NCBI RefSeq assembly: GCF_002277895.1
Contig: NZ_CP022998.1
Span: 3,019,501 to 3,083,500, forward strand
Source: Rhizobium sp. 11515TR
Lineage (GTDB): Bacteria > Pseudomonadota > Alphaproteobacteria > Rhizobiales > Rhizobiaceae
Direction: 5' to 3'
Length of the DNA: 64,000 nucleotides
The notes below the pieces were generated by a model. The model searched no databases. It was given only the letters and a program-made list of their open reading frames with translations, and was not told the origin of the DNA. The translations under genes were made by a program, and so were the position numbers. This document shows, in pieces, positions 48,814-56,729 of this stretch (position 1 is the first letter of the stretch; each line of letters opens with the position of its first letter).

Positions 48814-49784
48814 ATGTCGGCCGTGCCGGTCGCATTCATGCCGGCGGGAGACTGACCAAGCAATCGCGTGACCGGAATGTCGGCCGCACCGGCGACGATC
48901 TGCAGGAAGGCCATCAGAATATCCGTAAGGCCGGAGAGCTGCGCACTCTTGCTCTCGTACTCCTCTTCGGCATCGAGGATCAGCGTACCGTTGACCCCCT
49001 TGATGGTGTTGGCGAGCGCGTAGCGGCGCAGCACCGCATCTTCATAGGCCTGATTGCCGATATTGGCCGAGAATTGTGGGACCTTGATGATGTCGATCTT
49101 GGCCTCGAAGACCAGGCTGGCGATATTGGCCGCGGTGCTGTCGGCATTCTTGATCGCATCGAAAGTCGCGGCGAGCACGCTTTCGCCCCAAGCCTGATTA
49201 CCCATTCCCCCAAACTCTTCATTCGGTGTCATCGCACCTTTGAAGATGACGAGCCGAGAGGGATGGATGGTCACCTGCATGCCATTGGCACCGGTCAACC
49301 TGTAGAATTTAGGCTTGCCATACCATTCCGAGGTTGGATCACTATCAATATCGCCGGCCGCCAATTGGCGGCGCGTCAGTACCGTCAAATGTTTGAGGCC
49401 ATCCTTTCCGATCCGCTCTATCCCCAACGGCCGTGCCGGATCGCCATCCTCGGACCCGATAAAGAGAGCGGCGCCACCGAAGAGACGCGCTTTCGTCGCT
49501 GCTTCCAGCACTTTGCCGCGCAGATTGAGACGGCGTTCCTCCGCTTCGATCAATCCGATCTGATCGCTCGATGCTTGCCAGTTTCGCCATTTCCGGCAGC
49601 TATCGAGAGCCGGAATGTCGATGATCTTGCGCGGCAGCCAGGAGCCGCGATAGGCGGCGATGATCTGTTCGTCCGTCAAGATAGGCTGCGTGTAGAAAAC
49701 CGATGCCGCCTTGTCGCGATCGGTGCCCATGCGGGATGCAAGGCTCACCAATCCGTCGCGAACCATCGAGAATACCTGCCCCAT
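48802..49784 (-). pseudogene. phage portal protein (DUF1073-type), 3'-truncated
   Basis: About the first 327 codons of a portal protein of the DUF1073 group, which forms the DNA-entry ring of the phage head. Features are YTQPILTDEQIIAAYRGSWL followed by PRKIIDIPALDSCRKW, KARLFGGAALFIGSEDGD, and IPVTRLLGQSPAGMNATGTA just before the break. After MKKI the frame enters isomerase-gene DNA and ends at 48684 with an unrelated 34-residue tail. Usual members have about 450 residues or more. The start is ATG 49784 after AAAGGA, 47 nt from the large terminase gene. Confidence 0.85.
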
Positions 49785-49831
49785 GGATTGTCCTTTGATG
49801 TCGTGTGATGAAGAAGCTCGCCCGAGCGAGC

Positions 49832-51316
49832 CTAGAAGTTGCTGAAGCTGAAAGATGAGCTCAGCGCGAGTTCGTTCAACGCATCGGCGAAGGCATCGAC
49901 CTGGTCGTCGAACTGCCCGTTCGGAAAGGCACAGATCTCGTCGAGAAATGCTTCATTCCAATCCCCACGCAAAAGCTTGACGTTTCCCGCTTCGGCCTGC
50001 GCCGAGGCGGGTTTGGCGCGCGTCGCCTTGTCGCCGGTTGGTGATATGGCTTTTACAGGAAAGCCCGCGAGCAGCTTGATCTTGGTTTCCGCATCAGCCT
50101 TGCCGGCTGCACCGGGATCCTGCGGCATGCGGATCGTCACCGTCGGCCCGTCCTGCGACGCAGTGTTCCTGAGATTGCGCTCCACCTCGGCGGGCGACCA
50201 GCGCCCGCGCGCGATGGTTTCGACATAGAAAATACCATCGATCAAAGCCATCCGTAGACCAACGGTCCAATCTGGCTTGCGACCGGGACGCTCTTTCGAA
50301 GCCGCGAAATCCCAGGCGCGACAACGCTTTGCACCAGCAGGCAGCGCTTCGACGATTTCGAAATCGCTGCGCTGAAATAGGCCGCCCGAGCGAGGAGCAG
50401 GCCGCTGTTGAAACTGGCCGGCCACCGCATAGGAGCCGAGCGGAATCTTGTCCCGCTCGATCACTGCACGAGGAAAGCGCCGCGGAAAAAGCAGTTCGCC
50501 CTCTTCCGTCCTCGGATCAGCAAATCCGATCGAGGTCCGGCATCGGCGCTCCGGCTCGAATTCCATCGGCAGCATCAGGTGCTCGTAGCCGAGCCCAAGC
50601 GCGAGGATCGTACCGGAGACATCCGCCTCATGCAGTCGCTGCATCACGACGACGATCGCCGAGCGTTGAGGATCGTTGAGCCGCGTCGGGACGGATTCCC
50701 GAAAGGTGCGGACCGTAGACAGGCGCTCGGCCTCCGATTCCGCCCCATCGACGGAATGCGGATCGTCGATAATGACACGATCGCCGCGGCCGCCCGTCAA
50801 CCTGGAGAACGGCACACCCTGCCGCGAGCCCGTGCGGGTATTGGCGAAAGCCATCTCGCCCGTTCTCGTCAGCTTGACGACGTCACCCCAAAGCGCTTGA
50901 TACCATTCGGAGGCAACGAGGTCACGCATGCGCCTGTTGTCGCGCTTGGCGTAATGTTCCGAATAGGAGGCGCTGAGATAGCGCAGCTGCGGCTTGCCTT
51001 TCGGCCCCCATTCCCAGGCCGGCCAGAACACGCCGCAGAGAAGCGACTTCATCGTGCCCGGCGGCACGTTGATCAGCAGCCGGGTAATCTCGCCCGAAGT
51101 TACTGCTTCAAGATGTTGGCAGATGGCATCGATATGCCAGCCATGAACATAGTCAACGGAAGGCTCGACGACGTGCCAGGCCTCTTGCACGAACCCGCTC
51201 AACGACTGGCAGTTGGCACGAATTTGCTCCGCGTCCATCGCAAGCTGCCTGGCATGCGCGGCTTGCTCGCGCTCAGCTCTTCGCCTCGCCTTCTCCTCCC
51301 GTATCGCCACCATCAT
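49832..51316 (-). CDS. phage terminase large subunit
   Basis: Packaging motor with an N-terminal ATPase and C-terminal nuclease. Walker A-like LLINVPPGTMKS, Walker B DRVIIDDPHS, and the coupling motif region VVVMQRLHEADVSG are present. The nuclease acidic residues lie in RAWDFAASKE and GQFDDQVDAFADALN. With ATG 51316 the product has 494 aa; the open frame reaches 51382 but that part lies inside the small-subunit gene. It overlaps the small subunit by 44 nt. The protein seems complete although the portal gene after it is cut. Confidence 0.9.
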   Translation of the reverse strand: MMVAIREEKARRRAEREQAAHARQLAMDAEQIRANCQSLSGFVQEAWHVVEPSVDYVHGWHIDAICQHLEAVTSGEITRLLINVPPGTMKSLLCGVFWPAWEWGPKGKPQLRYLSASYSEHYAKRDNRRMRDLVASEWYQALWGDVVKLTRTGEMAFANTRTGSRQGVPFSRLTGGRGDRVIIDDPHSVDGAESEAERLSTVRTFRESVPTRLNDPQRSAIVVVMQRLHEADVSGTILALGLGYEHLMLPMEFEPERRCRTSIGFADPRTEEGELLFPRRFPRAVIERDKIPLGSYAVAGQFQQRPAPRSGGLFQRSDFEIVEALPAGAKRCRAWDFAASKERPGRKPDWTVGLRMALIDGIFYVETIARGRWSPAEVERNLRNTASQDGPTVTIRMPQDPGAAGKADAETKIKLLAGFPVKAISPTGDKATRAKPASAQAEAGNVKLLRGDWNEAFLDEICAFPNGQFDDQVDAFADALNELALSSSFSFSNF

Positions 51317-51620
51317 CGTCGCCGGATCCGGCAAGCGGACCGAAGAGGGATTCGAGTATCGCAAGCTGCTCATCCGTGGCATTGGTTAGGTCGATGGTGA
51401 CGCCGCGACCTCCTTTGGTCCCGGCGCCGGAGCGCTCGCTAGGTTTCTGATGAACATAGGAGGCCGCTATCTTTGCCATTTCATCGCGCCGCTTCTGATC
51501 CGCCTCATCGTCACGCATTACTTTCAACATGTAATCAAGCGGCGTGTCGTCGGCGGAAACGGCCTTGCGACGGCGCGCACGCGGTTTGCGCGGCGCGACC
51601 GGCTTGTCGGCATTGGTCAT
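51273..51620 (-). CDS. probable phage terminase small subunit-like protein
   Basis: 115-aa basic-then-acidic protein directly upstream of, and overlapping, the large terminase gene. It begins with a Lys/Arg-rich stretch (APRKPRARRRKAVSADDTPL), then DYMLKVMRDDEADQKRRDEM and IAASYVHQKP, which resembles small-terminase-like DNA-binding proteins of rhizobial prophages. The acidic C-terminus is GSGDDDGGDTGGEGEAKS. The call rests largely on position. Confidence 0.7.
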   Translation of the reverse strand: MTNADKPVAPRKPRARRRKAVSADDTPLDYMLKVMRDDEADQKRRDEMAKIAASYVHQKPSERSGAGTKGGRGVTIDLTNATDEQLAILESLFGPLAGSGDDDGGDTGGEGEAKS

Positions 51621-51911
51621 GCTTCAGATTTCCAATGGGATTTTGAAAGAAAACAAGCGGTTCAAAACAACGCTTGCGGTCGACAGTGCGTCGCTGCAAC
51701 TGTTCTCATCATGCCAAAATAGATACCCCATTTCGGTGCGGTTGGCGACACCCTTGAAGGCCGACCAGCGCGCAAGGAATGAGGACTTTGACGGGAACTA
51801 CCAATAACCTACTGAAATTTCATGAAATATAGAACTCTGCAGTCCGACAAATTGAACGACATACCCTTTCAACCCTTACCGTTGGCGATTAAATTCAGTC
51901 GAGGGAAACTC

Positions 51912-52628
51912 TTGAGCAGATCAACACCAGATGACGATCGCGATGGTCCCGTGAGCCGAGATTGGGTTCGGCGGTTCATCGCCGCCAATCTCCCGGTCCT
52001 GCCCGTTCCCGGTATCCCCGATATGCACCTGCACAAAGCAGGCCCGCAAAGCGGGTTGCGGCGCCTCGCAGAACAAGATCCGCAATTCGGCTCACCTTAC
52101 TGGGCGCATTACTGGGGAGGAGGTCTGGTTCTGGCTCGTTATCTTCTCGACGAGTCCGAAAGCGTGGCGGGTCGCCGCGTATTAGATCTCGGCGCCGGCT
52201 CGGGAATTGTCGGGATTGCCGCTGCAAAGGCAGGCGCGGCGAAGGTATATGCCGCCGACGTTGATCCCTATGCAATCGTCGCTATCGAGCTCAATGCCGC
52301 ACTCAATGATGTGATGATCGATACGGTATTCGCCGACTTGACGATAAGCGAATTGCCTGATGTCGACGTCATATGCGTCGGAGATCTTTTCTATGAGGCA
52401 GCGCTTGCGGAAAGTGTCATCGCATTTCTGGATCGCTGCCTGGCTCGGGAAATCATGATTCTGATCGGCGATCCTTGGCGGGCTCATCTGCCCACGTCGC
52501 GTCTCCGGCTCCTGGCAGAATACACGGTCCCGGACTTCGGCGAGGTCACCACAAAGACTCGCTCAGCCGGCGTCTTTGCGCTTGGGTTAATCAAGTCATC
52601 AATCGAAGATATCCGCGCATCACAATGA
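51912..52628 (+). CDS. ETFB-lysine-methyltransferase-like SAM methyltransferase
   Basis: 238-aa class I methyltransferase. FGSPYWAHYWGGGLVLARYL and RVLDLGAGSGIVGIAAAKAG, followed by YAADVDPYAIVAIELNAAL, match the EtfB-KMT/Nnt1 family, which in characterised members methylates lysines of ETF-beta. The family-like region begins near SRDWVRRFIAANLPVLPVPG. TTG 51912 is chosen because GAGGGA lies 5 nt upstream; an ATG at 51822 and a GTG at 51951 are also in frame. It stands on the opposite strand inside the prophage remnant, so it is cargo or a chromosomal gene between two phage fragments. Confidence 0.8.
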   Translation: MSRSTPDDDRDGPVSRDWVRRFIAANLPVLPVPGIPDMHLHKAGPQSGLRRLAEQDPQFGSPYWAHYWGGGLVLARYLLDESESVAGRRVLDLGAGSGIVGIAAAKAGAAKVYAADVDPYAIVAIELNAALNDVMIDTVFADLTISELPDVDVICVGDLFYEAALAESVIAFLDRCLAREIMILIGDPWRAHLPTSRLRLLAEYTVPDFGEVTTKTRSAGVFALGLIKSSIEDIRASQ

Positions 52629-52659
52629 TTGCGGGTTCGGACCGCATCGTTGCGAAGAC

Positions 52660-53328
52660 TTAGGCTTTCATCCTGGCACGCCTGCGGTTCCCGCGCTCCA
52701 GCCGCTTGGCCAGTTCGGCAAGTTCCGGACTTGCCGCATCGAAGACAGGCCGCGCATCATCCGACAGCCAGTGGTTTTCATGTTTGGGCGCCTTGGGCTT
52801 TACCCGGTCGAGCCCGCCCGGCGCATTCGGCATCATCGGCGCTATGCGCGACCAATCCGGCTCCTGGAGCATCGGTGAGGCAGCGAGAAGCACAGCCGCA
52901 AGCGTCTGGAATTCGCTCTGAATGCGCCGCTCGGCGGTGCGCCGGACGCGTCCGGTTCGAGCGCAGAAATCTCGAAACGAACCGGCAATATAAGGTGCGG
53001 CAAGGCAAATGGACCATTGCGAAAGCAGGATGCGCCGCTCCTCGTCCCCGACATGAACGCGCAGCCATTCCTGCAAGACCTCCTCTGCCCGGCTGATTGC
53101 CGCAGCGCTCGGGCGATAGCGAATGCGGATATCGGCATGATCCTTCGATTCAGGCAAAACCTCCGGCCAGAGCGTCCGCATCCTGTCGGGCCGGACGCCG
53201 CGTACATCGAGATGAACCATCGTATCGGCTGCCTCGACGAAACGCGCCCGGATAATCAGGCTCAAGTCGGCGATCTCGGCCGCGCGACGGGACAGGTCGT
53301 CAAACTGCAAGGCGGACCGGTGTATCAA
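52660..53328 (-). CDS. prophage-associated protein of unknown function, 222 aa
   Basis: Soluble, Arg-rich protein. It begins MIHRSALQFDDLSRRAAEIA. A middle segment, DEERRILLSQWSICLAAPYI followed by SFRDFCARTGRVRRTAERRI, could form a helix-turn-helix, so a DNA-binding late-gene regulator is possible. The C-terminus is strongly basic (LAKRLERGNRRRARMKA). The start is a TTG at 53328 with GGAGA 7 nt upstream. It overlaps the end of the upstream gene by 29 nt and is the last gene of the leftward block. Confidence 0.65.
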   Translation of the reverse strand: MIHRSALQFDDLSRRAAEIADLSLIIRARFVEAADTMVHLDVRGVRPDRMRTLWPEVLPESKDHADIRIRYRPSAAAISRAEEVLQEWLRVHVGDEERRILLSQWSICLAAPYIAGSFRDFCARTGRVRRTAERRIQSEFQTLAAVLLAASPMLQEPDWSRIAPMMPNAPGGLDRVKPKAPKHENHWLSDDARPVFDAASPELAELAKRLERGNRRRARMKA

Positions 53329-53716
53329 GTCGTTTCTCCAATTCCTGATAAATCAGCGTTCGCAACGTCGCCCGAACGGGCCAGGGCCGCCGCGCCACCG
53401 CATCCGTGCGCAATGTGGCAAGCGCGATATCGTCGAAGGCGCCCAAGAGATCGCCTGGACGCTGCAGCGCCCAATCCTGGCGCTGCGCCAGAACATCGGA
53501 CACGGCACCGATCGTATCCGACCAGAGCTCGTCGCGATTGCTCCCGGTCTGCCGGATGCATCGCAGAACGAAGACTAGGTGGCCATCGCCGTAGCGGCCT
53601 CGGATTTCCTGCATCGTGCCGCGCGCGTGGCTCTCCGCAGGTGCGCGGCGCCGATGGACGGGAACCAGCTTGATGCCGAGCCCATCGAGAAGAAGGTCTA
53701 GCCTGCCTTTGGTCAT
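53300..53716 (-). CDS. prophage-associated protein of unknown function, 138 aa
   Basis: Soluble protein starting MTKGRLDLLLDGLGIKLVPV at ATG 53716, with AAGGAG 9 nt upstream. It contains LVFVLRCIRQTGSNRDELWS and AVARRPWPVRATLRTLIYQE, with balanced charge and no membrane segment. No family is recognised. It lies in the leftward early block and overlaps the next gene by 29 nt, so translation is coupled. Confidence 0.65.
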   Translation of the reverse strand: MTKGRLDLLLDGLGIKLVPVHRRRAPAESHARGTMQEIRGRYGDGHLVFVLRCIRQTGSNRDELWSDTIGAVSDVLAQRQDWALQRPGDLLGAFDDIALATLRTDAVARRPWPVRATLRTLIYQELEKRLDTPVRLAV

Positions 53717-53770
53717 GACAGCTTAACTCCTTTCGTTGGTGAATTTGATGCCTCTTCCATTCCTGTGAGA

Positions 53771-54055
53771 TCACATGACGCCTTCGGCCGCACCGGCGAT
53801 TTTGGCCGATTTAGGCTTGAAGAAGGCCTCCGCCTTGGAAAGGGCTTCGACCCGCGCTCCGTCACGCAGCATGGGCGTGTTGAGATAGGCGACCATCGCC
53901 TCACCCGCCGCAGCCTTCGCAGCATCCTGCGTCGCAAAAACGATCGGTTCGCCTCGACTATCGCGGAGAATATCGTTTGTCGCCCGGTGAACCTTGCGAA
54001 TCCAGCCGAGATGACCGCCGGCAACGGCTTCTGTTCCGATTTGAAATTCGTTCAT
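53771..54055 (-). CDS. small prophage protein, 94 aa
   Basis: Begins MNEFQIGTEAVAGGHLGWIR at ATG 54055 behind GGGGGAGG, a strong ribosome site. It continues RDSRGEPIVFATQDAAKAAA with a C-terminal AEAFFKPKSAKIAGAA. Its start overlaps the stop of the membrane-protein gene upstream (ATGA). A longer open frame in another register (53713-54024) lies over it but lacks such a ribosome site. Function unknown. Confidence 0.65.
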   Translation of the reverse strand: MNEFQIGTEAVAGGHLGWIRKVHRATNDILRDSRGEPIVFATQDAAKAAAGEAMVAYLNTPMLRDGARVEALSKAEAFFKPKSAKIAGAAEGVM

Positions 54056-54354
54056 AGCAACCTCCCCCGGCTTGCTTGGCCAGGTTTATCTGTAGAGTTT
54101 CCGATTGGATTTTTACGTTTCAGCGCCCGCTTGCCGTCCGCGAAGCCTCGCCGAGCGTGCCGGCTGCCCGAGCTCGAATATGGATCTTCAACGATGCGGA
54201 AGTGAAATTGGTCTCCCTCCGGAGCACCGGAATCGTCATCTTCAAGCGATGGCGTTGGCGACTTCCAAATGACCGACTTTATCGCGATCACCATAGCGGC
54301 GAAAAACAACGTCGCGCCGATGCAAGCGAGAAGGCCCTGTAGCATTTCGATCAT
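54052..54354 (-). CDS. small prophage membrane protein, 100 aa
   Basis: One N-terminal transmembrane helix (LLACIGATLFFAAMVIAIKS) followed by a charged cytosolic or periplasmic tail rich in Arg/Ser (SSSGSRHARRGFADGKRALK). The start is ATG 54354 with GGAGGT 7 nt upstream. It overlaps both neighbouring genes by 4 nt. Unknown function; a membrane-bound exclusion-type role would be speculation. Confidence 0.65.
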   Translation of the reverse strand: MIEMLQGLLACIGATLFFAAMVIAIKSVIWKSPTPSLEDDDSGAPEGDQFHFRIVEDPYSSSGSRHARRGFADGKRALKRKNPIGNSTDKPGQASRGRLL

Positions 54355-54557
54355 GGCAGCACCTCCTGCTCGGCTGCTTGCACTGCGGACTTCGCCTTCA
54401 CTATCTCCATCGGCTCGACAGCTGCATCACAATCCTCGCAATGCTGTTCGATAATCTCCGCGATCAAAAGAATTCGGAGGCAGCCGGGGCATCCCCAGAA
54501 GCGATCGAAATATCCCGCGCGAAAAGCCGCCGCTTTCCTCCTGCTGCCTGTGACCAT
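54351..54557 (-). CDS. small zinc-ribbon-like prophage protein, 68 aa
   Basis: First gene of the leftward block. It starts at ATG 54557 with GAGGA 10 nt upstream (the frame is open to 54614). The product begins MVTGSRRKAAAFRAGYFDRF. Two Cys pairs, CPGC and CEDC, are separated by about 16 residues in the WGCPGCLRILLIAEIIEQHC region; this spacing suits a structural zinc site. It is transcribed from the promoter at 54652-54679. No family is recognised. Confidence 0.6.
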   Translation of the reverse strand: MVTGSRRKAAAFRAGYFDRFWGCPGCLRILLIAEIIEQHCEDCDAAVEPMEIVKAKSAVQAAEQEVLP

Positions 54558-54645
54558 GCCTACTTTCCTCAAACATTGCCTGCCATATGCAGCGTTAACC
54601 CGTTTGACAGCCAAGCAGCGGATTATGCCGCTGCCGACTTGATAG

Positions 54646-54691
54646 ACACAAATTATGTTGATAATAATGACGATGTCAACATGATTTATGT
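54646..54691 (-). promoter_or_regulatory. repressor operators and leftward early promoter
   Basis: ACACAAATTATGTTGA (54646-54661) faces TCAACATGATTTATGT (54676-54691); as inverted copies they agree in 14 of 16 positions. On the minus strand TTGACA (54679-54674) and CATAAT (54657-54652) are 16 nt apart, forming a good sigma-70 promoter for the leftward block covered by these operators. Confidence 0.75.
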
Positions 54692-54715
54692 CAAAAATTT
54701 TGCAAGGGTCTAGCT

Positions 54716-55504
54716 ATGCAGAAATCCATGGGCGAACGACTGAGAGCGGCCCGCGAAGCCGCAAATTATCCATCAGCCACGAAGGCGGCAGAAGCGTTAG
54801 GTGTGAGCCTGTCCACCTATCGCGCGCATGAAAACGGTCAAAACGAATTCAGCGCCGAAGTCGCCAATCGCTATGCGAAGAAATTCGGCACGACGGCGGC
54901 CTATCTGCTGACTGGCGAAGGCCTGCGCAAAGCCGCACGTCCGTCGCCGAACATCGTCATGTCATTCGATCCGGACGAGCAGGATCAGGACGGATTTGCC
55001 GAAAGTGACGACGAACTCAGCTACAGCCGCGAGCACTGGAAGCCGCATATAGAAGGTGCAACGCCCGAGGTGGACGTCAAGCTCGGCGCCGGTAGCGGCA
55101 TCGTCGGCGAAGTCATCAACCTCCCCGTCGGCTCAGGCAATGTCGCCGGGCATAAGATCGTAGCGGAATGGCTTATCCCCACCGGCTATCTACGAAACGA
55201 AGCAAAGGCTTCGCCGAACCACACGATCATCATGGAAGTCGTCGGCGATTCCATGCAGCCCACCTACATGCCTGGCGATCGCGTCATCGTCGATCTCTCA
55301 CAGAACCAAATGACCACTGATACCGTCTACGCGATCAGCGACGGTTATACGGAACCGCAAATCAAGCGTCTGCAGCGAGTTCCCTTCACCCATCCGGGGC
55401 AGGTCAAGATCATTTCCGACAATCCAGCCCTGGACACCTTCACCGTCGAGTTGGATCGACTGACCATTATCGGCAGAATCTGCGGCCACATTGCCCGCAA
55501 ATAA
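54716..55504 (+). CDS. prophage repressor, XRE domain plus S24 peptidase (CI/LexA-type)
   Basis: 262-aa lysogeny repressor. Residues about 5-65 are a Cro/CI helix-turn-helix (ATKAAEALGVSLSTYRAHEN). Residues about 125-260 are an S24 self-cleaving domain with VVGDSMQPTYMPGD (Ser179) and the Lys in EPQIKRLQRV (Lys217), so the catalytic dyad is intact and RecA-stimulated autocleavage is likely. The start is ATG 54716 after AAGGG. It is divergent from the leftward early block; matching operators lie on both sides. It probably keeps the remnant silent. Confidence 0.92.
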   Translation: MQKSMGERLRAAREAANYPSATKAAEALGVSLSTYRAHENGQNEFSAEVANRYAKKFGTTAAYLLTGEGLRKAARPSPNIVMSFDPDEQDQDGFAESDDELSYSREHWKPHIEGATPEVDVKLGAGSGIVGEVINLPVGSGNVAGHKIVAEWLIPTGYLRNEAKASPNHTIIMEVVGDSMQPTYMPGDRVIVDLSQNQMTTDTVYAISDGYTEPQIKRLQRVPFTHPGQVKIISDNPALDTFTVELDRLTIIGRICGHIARK

Positions 55505-55553
55505 AAAGGAAATATAGGCGCAAACACCTTCGATGTTCCAATTGCGCATATAA

Positions 55554-55569
55554 ACACAAATTATGTTGA
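55554..55569. promoter_or_regulatory. second repressor operator downstream of the repressor gene
   Basis: ACACAAATTATGTTGA, identical over 16 bp to the operator at 54646-54661. A further half-like CGTGTTGA lies at 55577-55584, and TATAAA just upstream could be a rightward -10. It marks a second regulated promoter whose phage genes are now missing. Confidence 0.7.
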
Positions 55570-55728
55570 CATATATCGTGTTGAAATGGCAATTTCATCG
55601 ATAAGAGCCATTGGTCCTAACTGGAATGAGCCCGGGCAGGCGTAGGATCTCGCCCGAAGTCAGCGAAACCGGACGTACCAGGCGCAACGATTGAAAAGGC
55701 CGCAAGGCATCGAAGGAGAGTGTCATTC

Positions 55729-55866
55729 ATGCCGAGAAAGCCGAATGCTTTCATGTTTGCACCAACCGATGCGTTGAGAGAACCGATATTGCCGGGATAT
55801 CGCCGATCGCCAAGACGGGAGAATGACAGTGTACGTTCGGGAATTTTCCTGCGAATATTCGTTTGA
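55729..55866 (+). CDS. possible small protein, 45 aa
   Basis: Frame MPRKPNAFMFAPTDALREPI followed by a basic stretch, behind AAGGAGAG 8 nt upstream of ATG 55729. It overlaps the next gene's start. Apart from the good ribosome site there is little support; it could be a leader peptide. Confidence 0.35.
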   Translation: MPRKPNAFMFAPTDALREPILPGYRRSPRRENDSVRSGIFLRIFV

Positions 55867-56218
55867 TGAGCTCAGTATCCGCCTATGCGATCGTTGGGAA
55901 ACCGGATTGCTATTATATGGGCGCGCTGAATTGACGTCGGCAGGTGCCGACTACGAGGATGAATTCTACGTTTCGGCAATCAGATTGGATGGCGGCGCAA
56001 GGCTTGCGCGGCCGAATGCCTCGAACAATGCAGGGGGATTCGAGTCTGAATTGTTTCGGCGGATAGCTGCCGTCATCGAAGACGACAGAACACAGGCGGG
56101 CCGTCACGCCGCCGAAGTTTTTACCATCGAATTGGAACAATCCCGGCAAGCCGACCATGACCAAAGCCACAAGATCAGACAGGAAAGAAACCTGGAGATG
56201 CTTGCACCAACACATTGA
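55823..56218 (+). CDS. hypothetical protein, about 131 aa
   Basis: Soluble acidic protein beginning MTVYVREFSCEYSFDELSIR. It has a Gly/Asp-rich middle (DYEDEFYVSAIRLDGGARLA) and a helical charged C-terminus (SRQADHDQSHKIRQERNLEM). No family is recognised. Start choice is ATG 55823 or GTG 55829; GGGAGA is better spaced for the GTG. It lies next to the right end of the prophage remnant and may belong to it or to the host. Confidence 0.5.
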   Translation: MTVYVREFSCEYSFDELSIRLCDRWETGLLLYGRAELTSAGADYEDEFYVSAIRLDGGARLARPNASNNAGGFESELFRRIAAVIEDDRTQAGRHAAEVFTIELEQSRQADHDQSHKIRQERNLEMLAPTH

Positions 56219-56265
56219 GGTCCATTGCAGCCGAGCATCAACACCTAATGGAGGTTGCCGAGACC

Positions 56266-56661
56266 ATGGATGTTTCCCAACACGAGCTTGAAGAGATTCG
56301 CTTGCTGGAGCAGAAGCTGCATCTCCCTCAAATCCGGCAATCGCCGGCGATCGTGGCGGAACTATTGGCGGAAAGCTTCGTTGAATTCGGCAGCTCCGGA
56401 ACGGTCTATGACGATAGAGATGAATTAATCTCCCGTCTGGCTGCAGAAAAATCGGAAGAAGCCGCTCCGCCCATTATTTCCCGCGACTATGCCTTTCGAC
56501 CGATCTCACCGGATGCCGTTCTCGTCACTTACCGAAGCATCCGAGAGGCTCGAGAGAATGACCAGGAGCGGCATACTTTACGGAGCTCGATCTGGCAGCG
56601 CATCGATGGGCGATGGCAGATGATCTTTCATCAGGGAACGCCCACGGTTTCGCAGGATTGA
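56266..56661 (+). CDS. DUF4440/SnoaL-like protein
   Basis: 131-aa cone-shaped NTF2-like fold protein: EIRLLEQKLHLPQIRQSPAI, LLAESFVEFGSSGTVYDDRD, DYAFRPISPDAVLVTYRSIR and the C-terminal IWQRIDGRWQMIFHQGTPT, the hallmark strand of DUF4440 proteins. Members bind small ligands or act as minor enzymes, mostly uncharacterised. The start is ATG 56266 with GGAGG upstream; the frame is open to 56215, where a TTG overlaps the stop of the previous gene. Confidence 0.75.
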   Translation: MDVSQHELEEIRLLEQKLHLPQIRQSPAIVAELLAESFVEFGSSGTVYDDRDELISRLAAEKSEEAAPPIISRDYAFRPISPDAVLVTYRSIREARENDQERHTLRSSIWQRIDGRWQMIFHQGTPTVSQD

Positions 56662-56729
56662 ATCCACAACCTGGCGCCACCGCATTTGCAAGCCATGAAA
56701 TCCTTGCGACTGGGGTAAATGCGCTAAGT

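Larger units (their letters stand above)
48802..55569. mobile_element. prophage remnant
   Basis: The interval holds a portal fragment, large and small terminase, a block of five small overlapping leftward genes, a CI/LexA-type repressor and its operators. Integrase, capsid, tail, lysis and replication genes are missing. The left edge is a sharp junction inside an isomerase gene; the right edge after the last operator is not sharply visible. No flanking direct repeat or tRNA attachment site was found. A chromosomal-type methyltransferase gene (51912-52628, opposite strand) lies in the middle. Confidence 0.8.

Noticed and set aside
50408..51400. Plus-strand open frame of 330 codons
   Set aside because: Antisense to the large terminase gene; Arg/His-rich without a domain.
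53713..54024. Alternative minus-strand frame of 103 codons
   Set aside because: Overlaps the 94-aa frame at 53771-54055 in another register; that one has a strong ribosome site and an ATGA link to its neighbour.
48802..55569. Complete, inducible prophage or CRISPR/defence island
   Set aside because: No integrase, head, tail or lysis genes, no direct repeats at the ends, no tRNA site, and no spacer-repeat array or recognised defence gene.
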